DNA of 64,000 bases, from NCBI GenBank assembly GCA_964578625.1, contig CAZODQ010000001.1:62001-126000 (forward strand), read 5' to 3'. Source of the DNA: CAZBSE01 sp964578625 (GTDB lineage: Bacteria; Actinomycetota; Humimicrobiia; Humimicrobiales; Humimicrobiaceae). A program made the translations under genes and the position numbers. This document shows, in pieces, positions 54,853 to 63,576 of the stretch (position 1 is its first letter; each line of letters opens with the position of its first letter). The notes below the pieces were generated by a model. That model worked only from the letters and a program-made list of their open reading frames with translations. It ran no database searches and had not been told where the DNA came from.

Positions 54853-55537
54853 ACTTCAATTTCTCCTTTTAATACAATTGACATTTAATCGAAATAAATA
54901 TAACCCTGCCCTATCATAGTCTAATCCTTCAAATAACTAAATTCATTCATACACATTAAAAAATACTCAATAGGTTAATACTCAACATTGTAAAATCTCT
55001 TGTTTATCTATCAAGATTATTACTCCTTCTCCTTTTTTATATAATCATATAATGTATTATATCATCCGGAATGGGCTGGTTTTACATTAACACAACCATA
55101 TTTTTTTGCAATCGAAAAATGTATTAAACGGCTCTGGCTAATGTTCCTTTTTATCTTATCATAAAATAATCCAATTAAATAAAATTTTAGCTGTTAAAGT
55201 TTTAAGAAAAACCCATCTCTGGAGTTATGATATCATGAAACTTGATTCAACTCTTATTATTTTAAATGACACTTTTGCGCTTTCCCATGATAATAATTGG
55301 TTGCTCTTTCCCACCAAACAGGATATTTTTAAATCAATATTTTTTTATCGTAGCTTTTATTATAATTCAAAGCAAGCTTCAAGCAATTGTAATAAATAAA
55401 TGCCGTAAGGATAGATTCCCTTGTTTTTAAGATGGTAATGTGAACGATAAAAAATAATATCTACACTTAAACAGTTAGTAAAGTATAATTATAATCTTAT
55501 CATTAAATGACATGTTCTAATATGTATAGTCAATAAA
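54853..55537. other. 685-base intergenic region without a recognisable gene
   Basis: No frame longer than about 60 codons is open here. Minus-strand snippets such as KKYGCVNVKPAHSG (around 55075-55115) and KNILFGGKEQP (near 55300-55330) faintly recall transposase-type proteins, but the match is too weak to name. The sequence is AT-rich with no obvious hairpin terminator. The radical SAM gene at 53425-54852 must take its promoter from the left part of this stretch unless it is read through from 55538. Confidence 0.5.
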
Positions 55538-56521
55538 TTAACTTAGATACCTAAACCAATCTTTTGTTGCATCTTTTATACTCTTTTCAGTCCAAACAGG
55601 AGCCTTGCTCCAACAGTCAATATTCTTTAGAACTTCTTTGACGCCATTTTCAAATGAAACCTTGGGCTTCCATCCTAGGATTTTTCTTATTTTAGTAATG
55701 TCTGCAAAAGTACAATCTGGCTCACCAGGTCTTTTGGGTATATATGTAACATCTCCCTTTAACAGTTTAACAAGCTTATTTATAGAATGTGTACCTCCAC
55801 TTCCTACATTAAATATTTCGTTTTTTATTTCCGATTTCGCTGCAACTAAAAAAGCTTCAGAAATATCTGTTACATAAGTAAAATCCCGGGTTTGATTGCC
55901 ATTACCTACAACAGTAAATGGTTTTTTTGCAAGTTTTTGAGCCAAAAATACACCAAATACAGCCCCATAGGCGCCTGATGTTCGCGAGCGGGTTCCATAT
56001 ACATTAAAGAGTCTTAAAGAAATTACAGGCAATTTGTAAAGTTTACCCCAATGAATTACTAATTGTTCACCAATGTTTTTAGTCAACGCATAGGGATATT
56101 GCGGACAAATTTCTGATGTTTCGGCAGTAGGGTAAGTACTAGGTATACCGTAGCAAGATGAAGAAGCTGCATATATAAATCTTTTTATTCCATGTTTTTT
56201 TGATGCTTGTAACACAGAGAAGGTACCATCTACATTTGATTTAAAATACTTTTGAGGATTTTGTATAGAAGGTACTATATCAGCCAATGCAGCCAAGTGA
56301 AATACCCAATCAACATTCATGAAATATTTCATTATTTTATTTTGATTACAAATATCAACTTCAACAATTTTTAAGTTCTTAATACCTTTTTGATGCTCTA
56401 AATTTTCAATCCTACCTGTACTAAAATTATCAAGTATAGTTACTTTATACCCACATTCTAAAAGTTTATCTACAAGATGTGAACCTATAAAACCACACCC
56501 GCCTGTTACTATAATTTTCAT
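55538..56521 (-). CDS. NAD-dependent UDP-hexose/HexNAc 4-epimerase-like protein (extended SDR)
   Basis: A 327-residue extended SDR with GGCGFIGSHLVDKL from residue 7, a LADIVPSIQNPQKYFKSNV segment, the catalytic ASSSCYGIP and YPYALTKNIGEQ (Tyr/Lys), SLRLFNVYGTRSRTSGAYG and NGNQTRDFTYVTD. These features mark the UDP-glucose/UDP-GlcNAc 4-epimerase branch, here with a PSIQNP stretch. The C-terminus has ADITKIRKILGWKPKVSF. It lies 90 bases downstream of the transketolase half-gene on the same strand, so it may produce or remodel the sugar used in this module. Confidence 0.87.
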   Translation of the reverse strand: MKIIVTGGCGFIGSHLVDKLLECGYKVTILDNFSTGRIENLEHQKGIKNLKIVEVDICNQNKIMKYFMNVDWVFHLAALADIVPSIQNPQKYFKSNVDGTFSVLQASKKHGIKRFIYAASSSCYGIPSTYPTAETSEICPQYPYALTKNIGEQLVIHWGKLYKLPVISLRLFNVYGTRSRTSGAYGAVFGVFLAQKLAKKPFTVVGNGNQTRDFTYVTDISEAFLVAAKSEIKNEIFNVGSGGTHSINKLVKLLKGDVTYIPKRPGEPDCTFADITKIRKILGWKPKVSFENGVKEVLKNIDCWSKAPVWTEKSIKDATKDWFRYLS

Positions 56522-56611
56522 TAATTTTTACCTTTCTGGCAATATATCATATAAATTATAATTTTATGTGCTAATTTTATAAAACATTTTAATATAGAAT
56601 TCTTTAAAACA

Positions 56612-57085
56612 TTATCTACTGCTTTTCAAGCTAATAAAACATGGTTTATCTGACATATAGGTTTTACTAAAAGCACTCATTGCTTCTTCTTTATTCTTTG
56701 GAAAATATGATTTAATATTTTTAAAAAGCTTCATTAAACCTTCTCCGTTTATTTCAGTATGCGTTGGGCCCTGGGTCGGATAATCTGCATATCCCACAAG
56801 CTTTACATTGCATTTTTGCTCATTAATATCTAGCTTTATCTGCTCAAATGGCCTCTCAATTAAAAAAGGAGTTATTGTATAAACATAGGGCTTTAATCCT
56901 TCTAATGCCATACCTGATGCCGTGCTAATCATGCTCTGTTCGCATACTCCGAAATTAAAAAATCTTTTTGGATATTTTGATATGAATTCATCAAATATCA
57001 TATACCCAATATCACCAACTATTAAAACAATATTTTCATCTCTTGAAGCAATCTCTGCTATAAATCTACCAAATTCTTTTCTCAT
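56612..57085 (-). CDS. Transketolase-like PYR-domain subunit (minimal, C-terminal half)
   Basis: A 157-residue protein consisting of only the pyrimidine-binding domain of a transketolase. It has DENIVLIVGDIGYMIFDEF, RFFNFGVCEQSMISTASGMA, in which the Glu of the VCEQ motif is the catalytic residue that activates TPP, and KLVGYADYPTQGPTHTE. The usual C-terminal transketolase_C domain (about 130-150 residues) is absent although the frame ends in a normal stop. Its ATG overlaps the TPP-binding subunit stop as ATGA, so the two make a split enzyme. PYR-only partners are uncommon but are not obviously broken here. Confidence 0.85.
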   Translation of the reverse strand: MRKEFGRFIAEIASRDENIVLIVGDIGYMIFDEFISKYPKRFFNFGVCEQSMISTASGMALEGLKPYVYTITPFLIERPFEQIKLDINEQKCNVKLVGYADYPTQGPTHTEINGEGLMKLFKNIKSYFPKNKEEAMSAFSKTYMSDKPCFISLKSSR

Positions 57086-57822
57086 TCTAATTCCTCATAA
57101 GCTTTTTTTAACAGCTCGCTTTCAGGTATTCTGTTATGCCACCCTGGCTTTCCTTCCATAAATGATAGTCCTTTCCCTTTAACAGTATTCGCGATAACTG
57201 CTCTTGGCATATCTTTTTTTATAGCAGAGCTTGATAAATACTTTATAATATCATTAAAGTCATGACCTTTTATCTTATAAGTATTGCAACCAAATACTTT
57301 AAATTTCTCATATAAATTGTTTTCACTAATTACTTTTTTTATAGAATCAAGAGCCTGAAGTTTATTATTATCTACAATTATTGTAAGGTTATCAAGCTTA
57401 AAGTGCTTTGCAAGGTTCAATGATTCCCATGTTGTTCCTTCCTGGCATTCGCCATCTCCAATCATCACAAAAATATGACCATTTTTGTTCATGTGCTTTT
57501 TTGCAATTGCCATTCCTACTGCAATAGGAAAGCCATGGCCAAGACTTCCAGTTGTGCAAAAAATTCCGTTTTTTTCGTCAATATCGGGATGCCCCGAATA
57601 TCTGGGGCATAAACCTTTATATTCAAGAATTGCATACAATGCAAGGCAACCATGACCTTTACTTAAGATGAATTTATCTTCTTCAACCATAATATTTTCA
57701 TAAAGACAGGTAATAATCTCTACAGTAGAATACGCAGAGGCTATATGACCATCATTATGTTCAATAGACATCTCAAGTATTTTTTTTCTCATTTGTTTTG
57801 CTGTACTTTCAAGATATTCCAT
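57082..57822 (-). CDS. Transketolase-like TPP-binding subunit (N-terminal half)
   Basis: A 246-residue protein with the PP domain that binds thiamine diphosphate: HNDGHIASAYSTVEIITCLY, SKGHGCLALYAILEYKG, GSLGHGFPIAVGMAIAKK, and MIGDGECQEGTTWESLNLA followed by VDNN, the GDG...N metal/TPP motif. This is the first half of a split transketolase whose other half is encoded next, overlapping by ATGA. The ATG at 57822 follows GAGTGG; a GTG at 57834 is less likely. In this setting it could transfer a two-carbon ketol unit to a nucleotide sugar or make a precursor. Confidence 0.87.
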   Translation of the reverse strand: MEYLESTAKQMRKKILEMSIEHNDGHIASAYSTVEIITCLYENIMVEEDKFILSKGHGCLALYAILEYKGLCPRYSGHPDIDEKNGIFCTTGSLGHGFPIAVGMAIAKKHMNKNGHIFVMIGDGECQEGTTWESLNLAKHFKLDNLTIIVDNNKLQALDSIKKVISENNLYEKFKVFGCNTYKIKGHDFNDIIKYLSSSAIKKDMPRAVIANTVKGKGLSFMEGKPGWHNRIPESELLKKAYEELE

Positions 57823-57884
57823 TTTTATTTCCACTCAATTATTGCATTGCTTTTAAACTCTATATACTTTATTACCTTAAAATT

Positions 57885-58946
57885 TTATACAAACATTAAG
57901 TGATCTTTATCTGCATTTAGATATTCAAGCAATAGTTTGTTTTGACTATCTACTACACAGTGGTGATTGCATACTTTTGACGGGTCTATTTTAAAAAACT
58001 TTGATTTACCATCAAACCAAAAGTCCTTAAAACGCTTGTCTTTAATTGTACCAATTAAACCCTCTTCAAGATTGTATGCTTTATCATGGCATGGATAAAT
58101 ATTGAGGTCAGCACCAATAACAGGAAGTATTTGTATATAAGGACACCATCTGTATTTTTTTTCAAATGTTTCAAGCTGGCTATAATAATCATCAAATATC
58201 TCAAAATTTTGATAATTCATTTTTGCCTTTTTTATCTGCTTTTTTACAATACTAAAAATAGTATTATGGTATTCATTGTTCTCATTCCCATTATTGCTTA
58301 TAATGCAGGGGGAAATTTTAACACTATCGACACCTGCTTTTGCCAGGTTTGCTATCATCTTATATAAATGACTTGCATTATCTTTGTCAATAATTATACT
58401 TATTCCTAATATACATTTACCATTTAATTTTTTAAAATTACGGATATTATTCATTATTTTAGTATATTCACCCAATTTTACATTTCTGTATTGAGCATAG
58501 CTCTCATTATCCCAACCATCCATTGAAACTCTAACCCAGCTTGCATACCTAGCAAAAAGCTCTGCAATCTCTCCACTCAATAACCCTCCGTTTGTAAGTA
58601 CTGCAAATTTAATTTTTGTGTCTTTTAATTTTCTTAAGACATCAAGAATATATGGATAAAATAGTGGTTCTCCACCCCCCGAGAATGTAACGGCCTTTAC
58701 ACCCATTTCGGAAATGTCATCAATGATTTCAAGTATTTTATTCTTTGGAATAAAATCCTTTATAACCATATCTTTCCCAAGCTGCATATCATCATTTCTA
58801 TAAGCACAGTATCTGCATCTGTGGTTACACATATTTGTGGGCTTTATTCTTATATGAATAGGAGCAAGAATTTTTTTATCTTCCAAAAGAGAGTCCACTT
58901 TCTCCTTGAAATGAAATATTTTCATTTTAGTGTATATATTTGCCAT
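57885..58946 (-). CDS. Radical SAM/SPASM-like protein
   Basis: A 353-residue radical SAM enzyme. The core motif CNHRCRYC places Cys40, Cys44 and Cys47 as Fe-S ligands, followed by AVTFSGGGEPLFYPY, FAVLTNGGLL and WVRVSMDGWDNESYAQYRN. A C-terminal cysteine-containing region (WCPYIQILPVIGADLNIYPC, VCNHHCV) is the SPASM/twitch type holding auxiliary clusters. Substrate classes of SPASM proteins include peptides and sugars; in this glycan setting it might act on a nucleotide sugar, as BtrN/AprD4-like enzymes do, but nothing fixes it. GAAGG precedes the ATG. It lies 10 bases after a methyltransferase gene. Confidence 0.87.
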   Translation of the reverse strand: MANIYTKMKIFHFKEKVDSLLEDKKILAPIHIRIKPTNMCNHRCRYCAYRNDDMQLGKDMVIKDFIPKNKILEIIDDISEMGVKAVTFSGGGEPLFYPYILDVLRKLKDTKIKFAVLTNGGLLSGEIAELFARYASWVRVSMDGWDNESYAQYRNVKLGEYTKIMNNIRNFKKLNGKCILGISIIIDKDNASHLYKMIANLAKAGVDSVKISPCIISNNGNENNEYHNTIFSIVKKQIKKAKMNYQNFEIFDDYYSQLETFEKKYRWCPYIQILPVIGADLNIYPCHDKAYNLEEGLIGTIKDKRFKDFWFDGKSKFFKIDPSKVCNHHCVVDSQNKLLLEYLNADKDHLMFV

Positions 58947-58955
58947 ACATAACCT

Positions 58956-59612
58956 TCATTCAAAATAAATAAACTCATAATCCCCAGTATATTTAAATTC
59001 ATTAAAGAGCCACTCCCATTCATCCTTTGAGAAAAATGACTGGCATGTGAGTGCCCAGCACTCTAAATTGAATAGTTCTTGCTCATTTCTATAGCTTTCA
59101 ACGACTATGTATTTATTTTCCCCGACTCTTTCTATCTCACTGAGCGCATTTCTTAAGTCAAATACTTTAAGATTGTGAAGTGTCGTTATTGAAAAAACCA
59201 AATCAAATTCCTTATCCTTAAATGGATAACTGTCTTTTGCATCATAAACAAATAATCCACTTCTTATTTCTTCCTTTGAATTTTCAATAGCATAGCGTGA
59301 AATATCAAAACCTCTTACTTCAGAATCAGGCAGCAGTTTTTTGAACTCATATAATAGAAACCCCTTACCACAGCCTACATCGAGTATTTTTACATCCTTT
59401 TTAAGATTATACTCATCAATTAACTTTTCTGCGACTATTTTATATCTTCCGTCATATTTATATCCGCCATATCCGTATTTCCTATCACCATCCCAAAAAT
59501 TAAAACCATATTTCTTTGCCTCCCTCATGCAATTTACCTTATCATTAATCATACGCTCTATATAATTGCGGCTTGTTTTCTTATGTAACTGAGTAATGAT
59601 ACTTTTGTTCAT
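58956..59612 (-). CDS. Class I SAM-dependent methyltransferase
   Basis: A 218-residue Rossmann methyltransferase with KKDVKILDVGCGKGFLLYEF near 73-92, GFDISRYAIENSKEEI, KEFDLVFSITTLHNL and EIERVGENKYIVVESY. It stands first in the accessory module and 10 bases upstream of the radical SAM/SPASM gene, so the two probably act in the same pathway. Either O- or N-methylation is possible. Upstream on the same strand lie decayed C-methyltransferase and dehydrogenase genes. Confidence 0.87.
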   Translation of the reverse strand: MNKSIITQLHKKTSRNYIERMINDKVNCMREAKKYGFNFWDGDRKYGYGGYKYDGRYKIVAEKLIDEYNLKKDVKILDVGCGKGFLLYEFKKLLPDSEVRGFDISRYAIENSKEEIRSGLFVYDAKDSYPFKDKEFDLVFSITTLHNLKVFDLRNALSEIERVGENKYIVVESYRNEQELFNLECWALTCQSFFSKDEWEWLFNEFKYTGDYEFIYFE

Positions 59613-59640
59613 CTTGCAAATTATCCGAAGAAAGTATTAG

Positions 59641-59924
59641 ATGTCATCCTTCAAGATATTATTTAATTATTAAATAAAATCATCTAAATCCTATATATAT
59701 TCAAGAACATTTCTCATAATAACTAAATCAAATTTATCATATTCTTTTAATAGATGTAAAGAGGTATTATCATCCAAAAATACATTTATCACATTAAGCA
59801 CCTTTACTTTTACACTTAATATACGCACCTAAAGAATGCTTAACATCTATTGTCTTTTCACATTCTCAATTTTTTAATTCGACTAAAAATATTTCATTAT
59901 TACAGCTAATTTCCAATATAATTT
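59641..59924 (-). pseudogene. Degraded sugar C-methyltransferase (NovU/TylCIII-type SAM methyltransferase) remnant
   Basis: The minus strand near 59924 reads ILEISCNNEIFLVELKN then a stop, then ECEKTIDVKHSLGAYIK, in one frame; a second frame continues VLNVINVFLDDN, KFDLVIMRNVLEYI, stop, DLDDF. The order matches the SAM-binding and mid regions of sugar C-methyltransferases of the Methyltransf_13/14 type (VLEIGSNDG..., IVEPS..., FDLIVARHVLEHI-D--DF). At least three stops and one frameshift break it, so it is a relic. It lies directly beside an intact radical SAM/methyltransferase module, which may have lost this step. Confidence 0.6.
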
Positions 59925-60043
59925 TATTTTTACAGCTCTGAAGAATAAGATTTTTTTCTTACTTTCAATTATTGACAAATATATGAGTAGGGGATGAACT
60001 AACTGTATATATAAATAAATATGAACCCATAGTAAACACAACT

Positions 60044-60506
60044 TGGATTAAGGATTATATCATGTTACATTTATTAAAGTAGAAATTCTGTAAAAATTTA
60101 GAAAATGGACTAATCAATTCAGGAAAATTAATAAAGTTCAATAAAGTTTCGTTGACTTTCCTTGGGGGTTAAATTATTATTAATTTAATTTTTTAGGGGT
60201 GAATAATTACAATATCTTAAATGATAATTTAGTCGGTATTGCTATTAATAATAAAAGGTGATAATAGAAATTATATATTCATTACTTATTAATTTTAGAA
60301 AAATAATATCTGACTTATCAGATGGTGAAACAAGTCTAGTTGCGGATGATATTCCAAAACATATAAATCTTAAAAATTCCAGAAAGGTTAATGTTAAAGA
60401 ATTGGTTTTAGATATATTTAAACTTAATGATATCAACACAGCAATTTTAGCAATTTAAAAAATAAAAAATGGTAAAACTGCTGGAAGGTCTATAATTAGC
60501 TGTTAA
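60044..60506 (+). pseudogene. Degraded zinc-type medium-chain dehydrogenase remnant
   Basis: Plus-strand frames read KFCKNLENGLINSGK near 60095-60140, like the structural-zinc cysteine loop (CKxCKNGLENLC) of sorbitol/threonine-type dehydrogenases, and then, from 60258, an open stretch ending VNVKELVLDIFKLND, INTAILAI, stop, KIKNGKTAGRSIIS. The last segment fits the C-terminus of the family (l..h.f.L.dineA....k.Gk..GR.ii). Several stops and a deleted middle make it non-functional. The match is by eye, stronger at the C-terminal end. Confidence 0.5.
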
Positions 60507-60533
60507 TCTAATAGTAATATTTTCAAGTATATT

Positions 60534-61751
60534 ATGAAAAATAAAAAAAAAGTAGAGTTAGCGATATACGGAGGTAAAAAAGTTAGAAAATGTGATCTAC
60601 CACCTAGAAAAGCATTCGGTTCAAATGAATTGAAGTCAATCATTGAATTATTTAAGTTATATAATAAAAAAGGTGTTGATTTTGGTTATCAGGGTTATTT
60701 TGAAGAAAAATATACAGGAGATTTTATAAGATACATGGGTGGTGTTGGCTATGCTGATGCAGTTTGTACGGGGACCGCAGCGATATATGTAGCTTTGGCA
60801 TCACTTCAACTAAGTCCAGGTACTCATGTTTTAGTTTCTCCAGTTACAGATCCAGGTACTATTGATGCAATAATATTAAATCAGCTGGTACCTGTATTGG
60901 TTGATGCAGAAAATAATTCTTTTAATATAGACCCATCTGATTTCAAAAATCGTATCACAGGAAAAACAAAGGCAGCTATTATAGTACATGTTGCAGGTAG
61001 AGCATCTCAAATTGATTTAATTTGCGATATTGCTAAAAAGGAAAAAATAATTATTATGGAAGATTGTTCACAAGCTCATGGAGCAAAACTGAAAAATAAA
61101 TTAGTCGGAAATTTCGGTGATATTGCTACATTTTCTACAATGTATCGTAAAAATCATGCAACAGGGGGTTGTGGTGGAATTATTTATACAAAAAACAAAG
61201 ATTTATACAACCTAGTTCGATCTTATGCAGATAGAGGAAAACCATTCCATTTTCTAGATTACAATGAGAAAGATCCATCTACTTTTTTATTTCCTGCTTT
61301 GAACTTAAATATTGATGAGCTTTCCTGTGCTATAGGAATAAGCACTTTGAAAAAATTAAATAATACAATTAGTAAAAGAATATCATTTTTAAAGAAATTA
61401 GAAAAAAGCCTTTCAGAGAAATCTAGGTCTTGCAAGTTATCTAAAATTAGTGATTTTGACTCTCCGTTTTTTCATCCCATCGAGATGGATCTTACTAAAG
61501 TATCATGCAGTAAAGAACAATTTGCTTTAGCAGTTAGATCTGAGGGTATAGGCATAAATCCAAATTATAAATATGTTATTTGTGAGTGGCCTTGGGTGAA
61601 ACATTATCTGTTTGATGATTATTATTGTACACACGCTATTAATTATCGAAAGAATTCATTTAATCTGCTTTTTAATGAAAATTATGGTGATCAAGAAATT
61701 GATGACATTGTTAATGCTATAGTAAAAGTTGAAAATTATTTCTTAAAATAA
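60534..61751 (+). CDS. DegT/DnrJ/EryC1/StrS-family nucleotide-sugar aminotransferase
   Basis: A 405-residue PLP aminotransferase. It shows ELAIYGGKKVRKCDLPPRKAF, a start typical of StrS/DesV-like members, YADAVCTGTAAIYVALASLQ, IMEDCSQAHGAKLKNK and FSTMYRKNHATGGCGG, where Lys206 is the likely PLP lysine in an unusual TGGCGG (usual TGEGG) context. The gene lacks a clear ribosome site (TTTTCAAGTATATTATG). It heads the plus-strand run that also contains a methyltransferase, a radical SAM protein and an N-acetyltransferase, and would supply the amino group to a keto sugar. Confidence 0.9.
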   Translation: MKNKKKVELAIYGGKKVRKCDLPPRKAFGSNELKSIIELFKLYNKKGVDFGYQGYFEEKYTGDFIRYMGGVGYADAVCTGTAAIYVALASLQLSPGTHVLVSPVTDPGTIDAIILNQLVPVLVDAENNSFNIDPSDFKNRITGKTKAAIIVHVAGRASQIDLICDIAKKEKIIIMEDCSQAHGAKLKNKLVGNFGDIATFSTMYRKNHATGGCGGIIYTKNKDLYNLVRSYADRGKPFHFLDYNEKDPSTFLFPALNLNIDELSCAIGISTLKKLNNTISKRISFLKKLEKSLSEKSRSCKLSKISDFDSPFFHPIEMDLTKVSCSKEQFALAVRSEGIGINPNYKYVICEWPWVKHYLFDDYYCTHAINYRKNSFNLLFNENYGDQEIDDIVNAIVKVENYFLK

Positions 61752-61767
61752 AAAAAAGGAGAAAATT

Positions 61768-62466
61768 ATGGATAATTTTTTTAAAAATAGTTCATCTGAC
61801 TATGCAAAGAATACTTATAAGAATATTGAAATATCAAACTTTAAAGATAAGTTTATACTTGGTCCTTTCAACCAATTTCATTTACTATCTGATCCTAAAA
61901 GGATTGGTTTTATGTTTGCAAGATATAAATTCGTTGCAAAAATGTTAAATGGTCATGAAAATGTTCTGGAAGTAGGATGTCAGGAAGGATTGGGAACAAT
62001 AATAGTAGCAAAATCAGTTAAAAAGGTGGTAGCAATTGATTTCTACAAACCCCATATTAAGAGCGCAAAAAAAAATATTAAAAAATTTGTAGACAACATT
62101 AAGTTCTTAAATCATGATATTATAAGTGAGCCAGTAAAAAGTATCTTTAATTCTGCCTATTCATTAGATGTTTTAGAGCATATTGATCCGAAGCAAGAAG
62201 ATATATATATGAAAAATATTATTAATAGTCTAACTTCAGATGGAGTATTAATAATTGGAATTCCTTCTTTGGAATCACAAGCTTATGCGTCAAAAGAATC
62301 AAAAAAAGGTCATATAAACTGTAAGTCAGGTAAAGAGTTAGTATTTTTTTGTAAAAAATATTTCAAGAATGTTTTTATCTTTGGAATGAATGATGAAGTG
62401 TTGCATACAGGATTTTTACCAATGTGTCATTATTTACTTACACTCTGTGTTTCACCTATAAGATAA
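61768..62466 (+). CDS. Class I SAM-dependent methyltransferase
   Basis: A 232-residue methyltransferase with NVLEVGCQEGLGTIIVAKSV (SAM loop), VAIDFYKPHIKSAKKNI, FLNHDIISEPVKSIFNSAY, SLDVLEHIDPKQEDIYM and GVLIIGIPSLESQ. A GGAG lies 8 bases before the ATG, 16 bases after the aminotransferase stop. The DVLEHI motif and size match small sugar methyltransferases. Joint use with the aminotransferase on an amino sugar is a natural inference. Confidence 0.88.
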   Translation: MDNFFKNSSSDYAKNTYKNIEISNFKDKFILGPFNQFHLLSDPKRIGFMFARYKFVAKMLNGHENVLEVGCQEGLGTIIVAKSVKKVVAIDFYKPHIKSAKKNIKKFVDNIKFLNHDIISEPVKSIFNSAYSLDVLEHIDPKQEDIYMKNIINSLTSDGVLIIGIPSLESQAYASKESKKGHINCKSGKELVFFCKKYFKNVFIFGMNDEVLHTGFLPMCHYLLTLCVSPIR

Positions 62467-62532
62467 TTGACTCATTTTTTACCTTTTTTTAGTATAGATC
62501 TTACTTATATATATAAATTTGAGGAAATCATT

Positions 62533-63531
62533 ATGAGCAATGTATCAAAGAAAGATAAAATTAAGAAAAATTTTACTACACCAGATCTACCTAAAAGGAT
62601 AATAATCGCTTTTATAGATGGATATTGTAATCTTAAATGTCCTATGTGTTTTGTGCATGGACAAAGTGATCCAGAAGCAATTAAAAAGATCAGAGGAATA
62701 ATGCCAATTGAAAAAGCAAGAATAATTTTTGAAGAAATTAAATCAAAAAATATAATTATAGGACCTTCAACTTGGTCAGAGCCTTTTATTTTAAAAGACA
62801 TGAATGAGTACTTAAAGGAAATAAAAAGTTATGGTTTCAATATTACATTAAATACAAATAGCTTACTTTTAAAGAAAAAGGATTTACAACTCTTTATAGA
62901 CATAGAAATTGATTCTATTTTTTTTAGTGTAGATGCAATGACTGATGAAACGTTATTTTCGAAAAGAGGTATAAAGAAGTTAAGTAGAATCAGGGATACG
63001 ATTTTCTCTTTACTCGAATTGAGAGGAAATCTAAGTCATCCAAGAATTGGCGTTTCTTACACTTTATCTATTGAAAATTTACATGAAAAGGAATCATTTA
63101 TTGAATACTGGTTAAAGTATGTTGATGTTGTACGAATTAATAATGTCATAGATAGTATTAATTTTAGTACAAATAGTAATTCGATACCAAAGGAGAGAAT
63201 ACCTTGCGGAATGCTGTATGATACTATGGTATTAAATCATAAAGGCGATGCTGTTATTTGTTGTTTAGATGCTTTTTACGAATATAAATTAGGCAATGTA
63301 TTTGATTTAGGAGTAAAAAATTTATGGCATTCTAAAAAATTTAATGAGATAAGAAAACACCATGAAGATAAGAAATATTATAAAATCCCTATATGTCAAA
63401 ATTGCCAAATATGGGCTGATTATCTGGTAGAAGAGAAGATAAAAGACAATATCTTAATAAAAAAATCTCCAATAACTACATATTATAACAGAATAGAAAA
63501 AATGTATTCATGGAAAATTGGGGGGAAATAA
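62533..63531 (+). CDS. Radical SAM/SPASM-domain protein
   Basis: A 332-residue radical SAM protein. From the ATG at 62533, which has GAGGAAAT just upstream, CNLKCPMC gives Cys32, Cys36 and Cys39. It then has STWSEPFILKDM, ITLNTNSLLLKKKDL and SIFFSVDAMTDETLF. A C-terminal SPASM region has IPCGMLYDTMVLNHKGDAVICC, LGNVFDLGVKNLWHSKKF and CQNCQIW, with cysteines for auxiliary clusters. A TTG at 62467 directly after the upstream stop is unlikely. It is the second SPASM-type enzyme of the window and resembles the first only in plan. Substrate unknown. Confidence 0.87.
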   Translation: MSNVSKKDKIKKNFTTPDLPKRIIIAFIDGYCNLKCPMCFVHGQSDPEAIKKIRGIMPIEKARIIFEEIKSKNIIIGPSTWSEPFILKDMNEYLKEIKSYGFNITLNTNSLLLKKKDLQLFIDIEIDSIFFSVDAMTDETLFSKRGIKKLSRIRDTIFSLLELRGNLSHPRIGVSYTLSIENLHEKESFIEYWLKYVDVVRINNVIDSINFSTNSNSIPKERIPCGMLYDTMVLNHKGDAVICCLDAFYEYKLGNVFDLGVKNLWHSKKFNEIRKHHEDKKYYKIPICQNCQIWADYLVEEKIKDNILIKKSPITTYYNRIEKMYSWKIGGK

Positions 63532-63576
63532 TTAATCGGTAATTTTTTTCTAAGAAAAAATTTTTATAACGTAAAT

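Larger units (their letters stand above)
59613..60533. other. Gene graveyard between the accessory module and the plus-strand genes
   Basis: About 920 bases with no intact gene. The left half holds the sugar C-methyltransferase relic on the minus strand and the right half a dehydrogenase relic on the plus strand, both described separately. The rest is AT-rich with no hairpin or tandem repeat that I can see. It should also contain the promoters of the 59612 (leftward) and 60534 (rightward) genes. Confidence 0.6.

Noticed and set aside
55070..55340. Possible TnpB/IS605-like fragment on the minus strand (KKYGCVNVKPAHSG, LFGGKEQP)
   Set aside because: Only two short, loosely matching pieces with stops between and wrong spacing; frameshift-aware BLASTX would be needed.
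60258..60458. Small plus-strand ORF of 66 codons as an independent gene
   Set aside because: Its C-terminus continues past the stop as recognisable dehydrogenase sequence (KIKNGKTAGRSII), so it is better read as part of a decayed gene.
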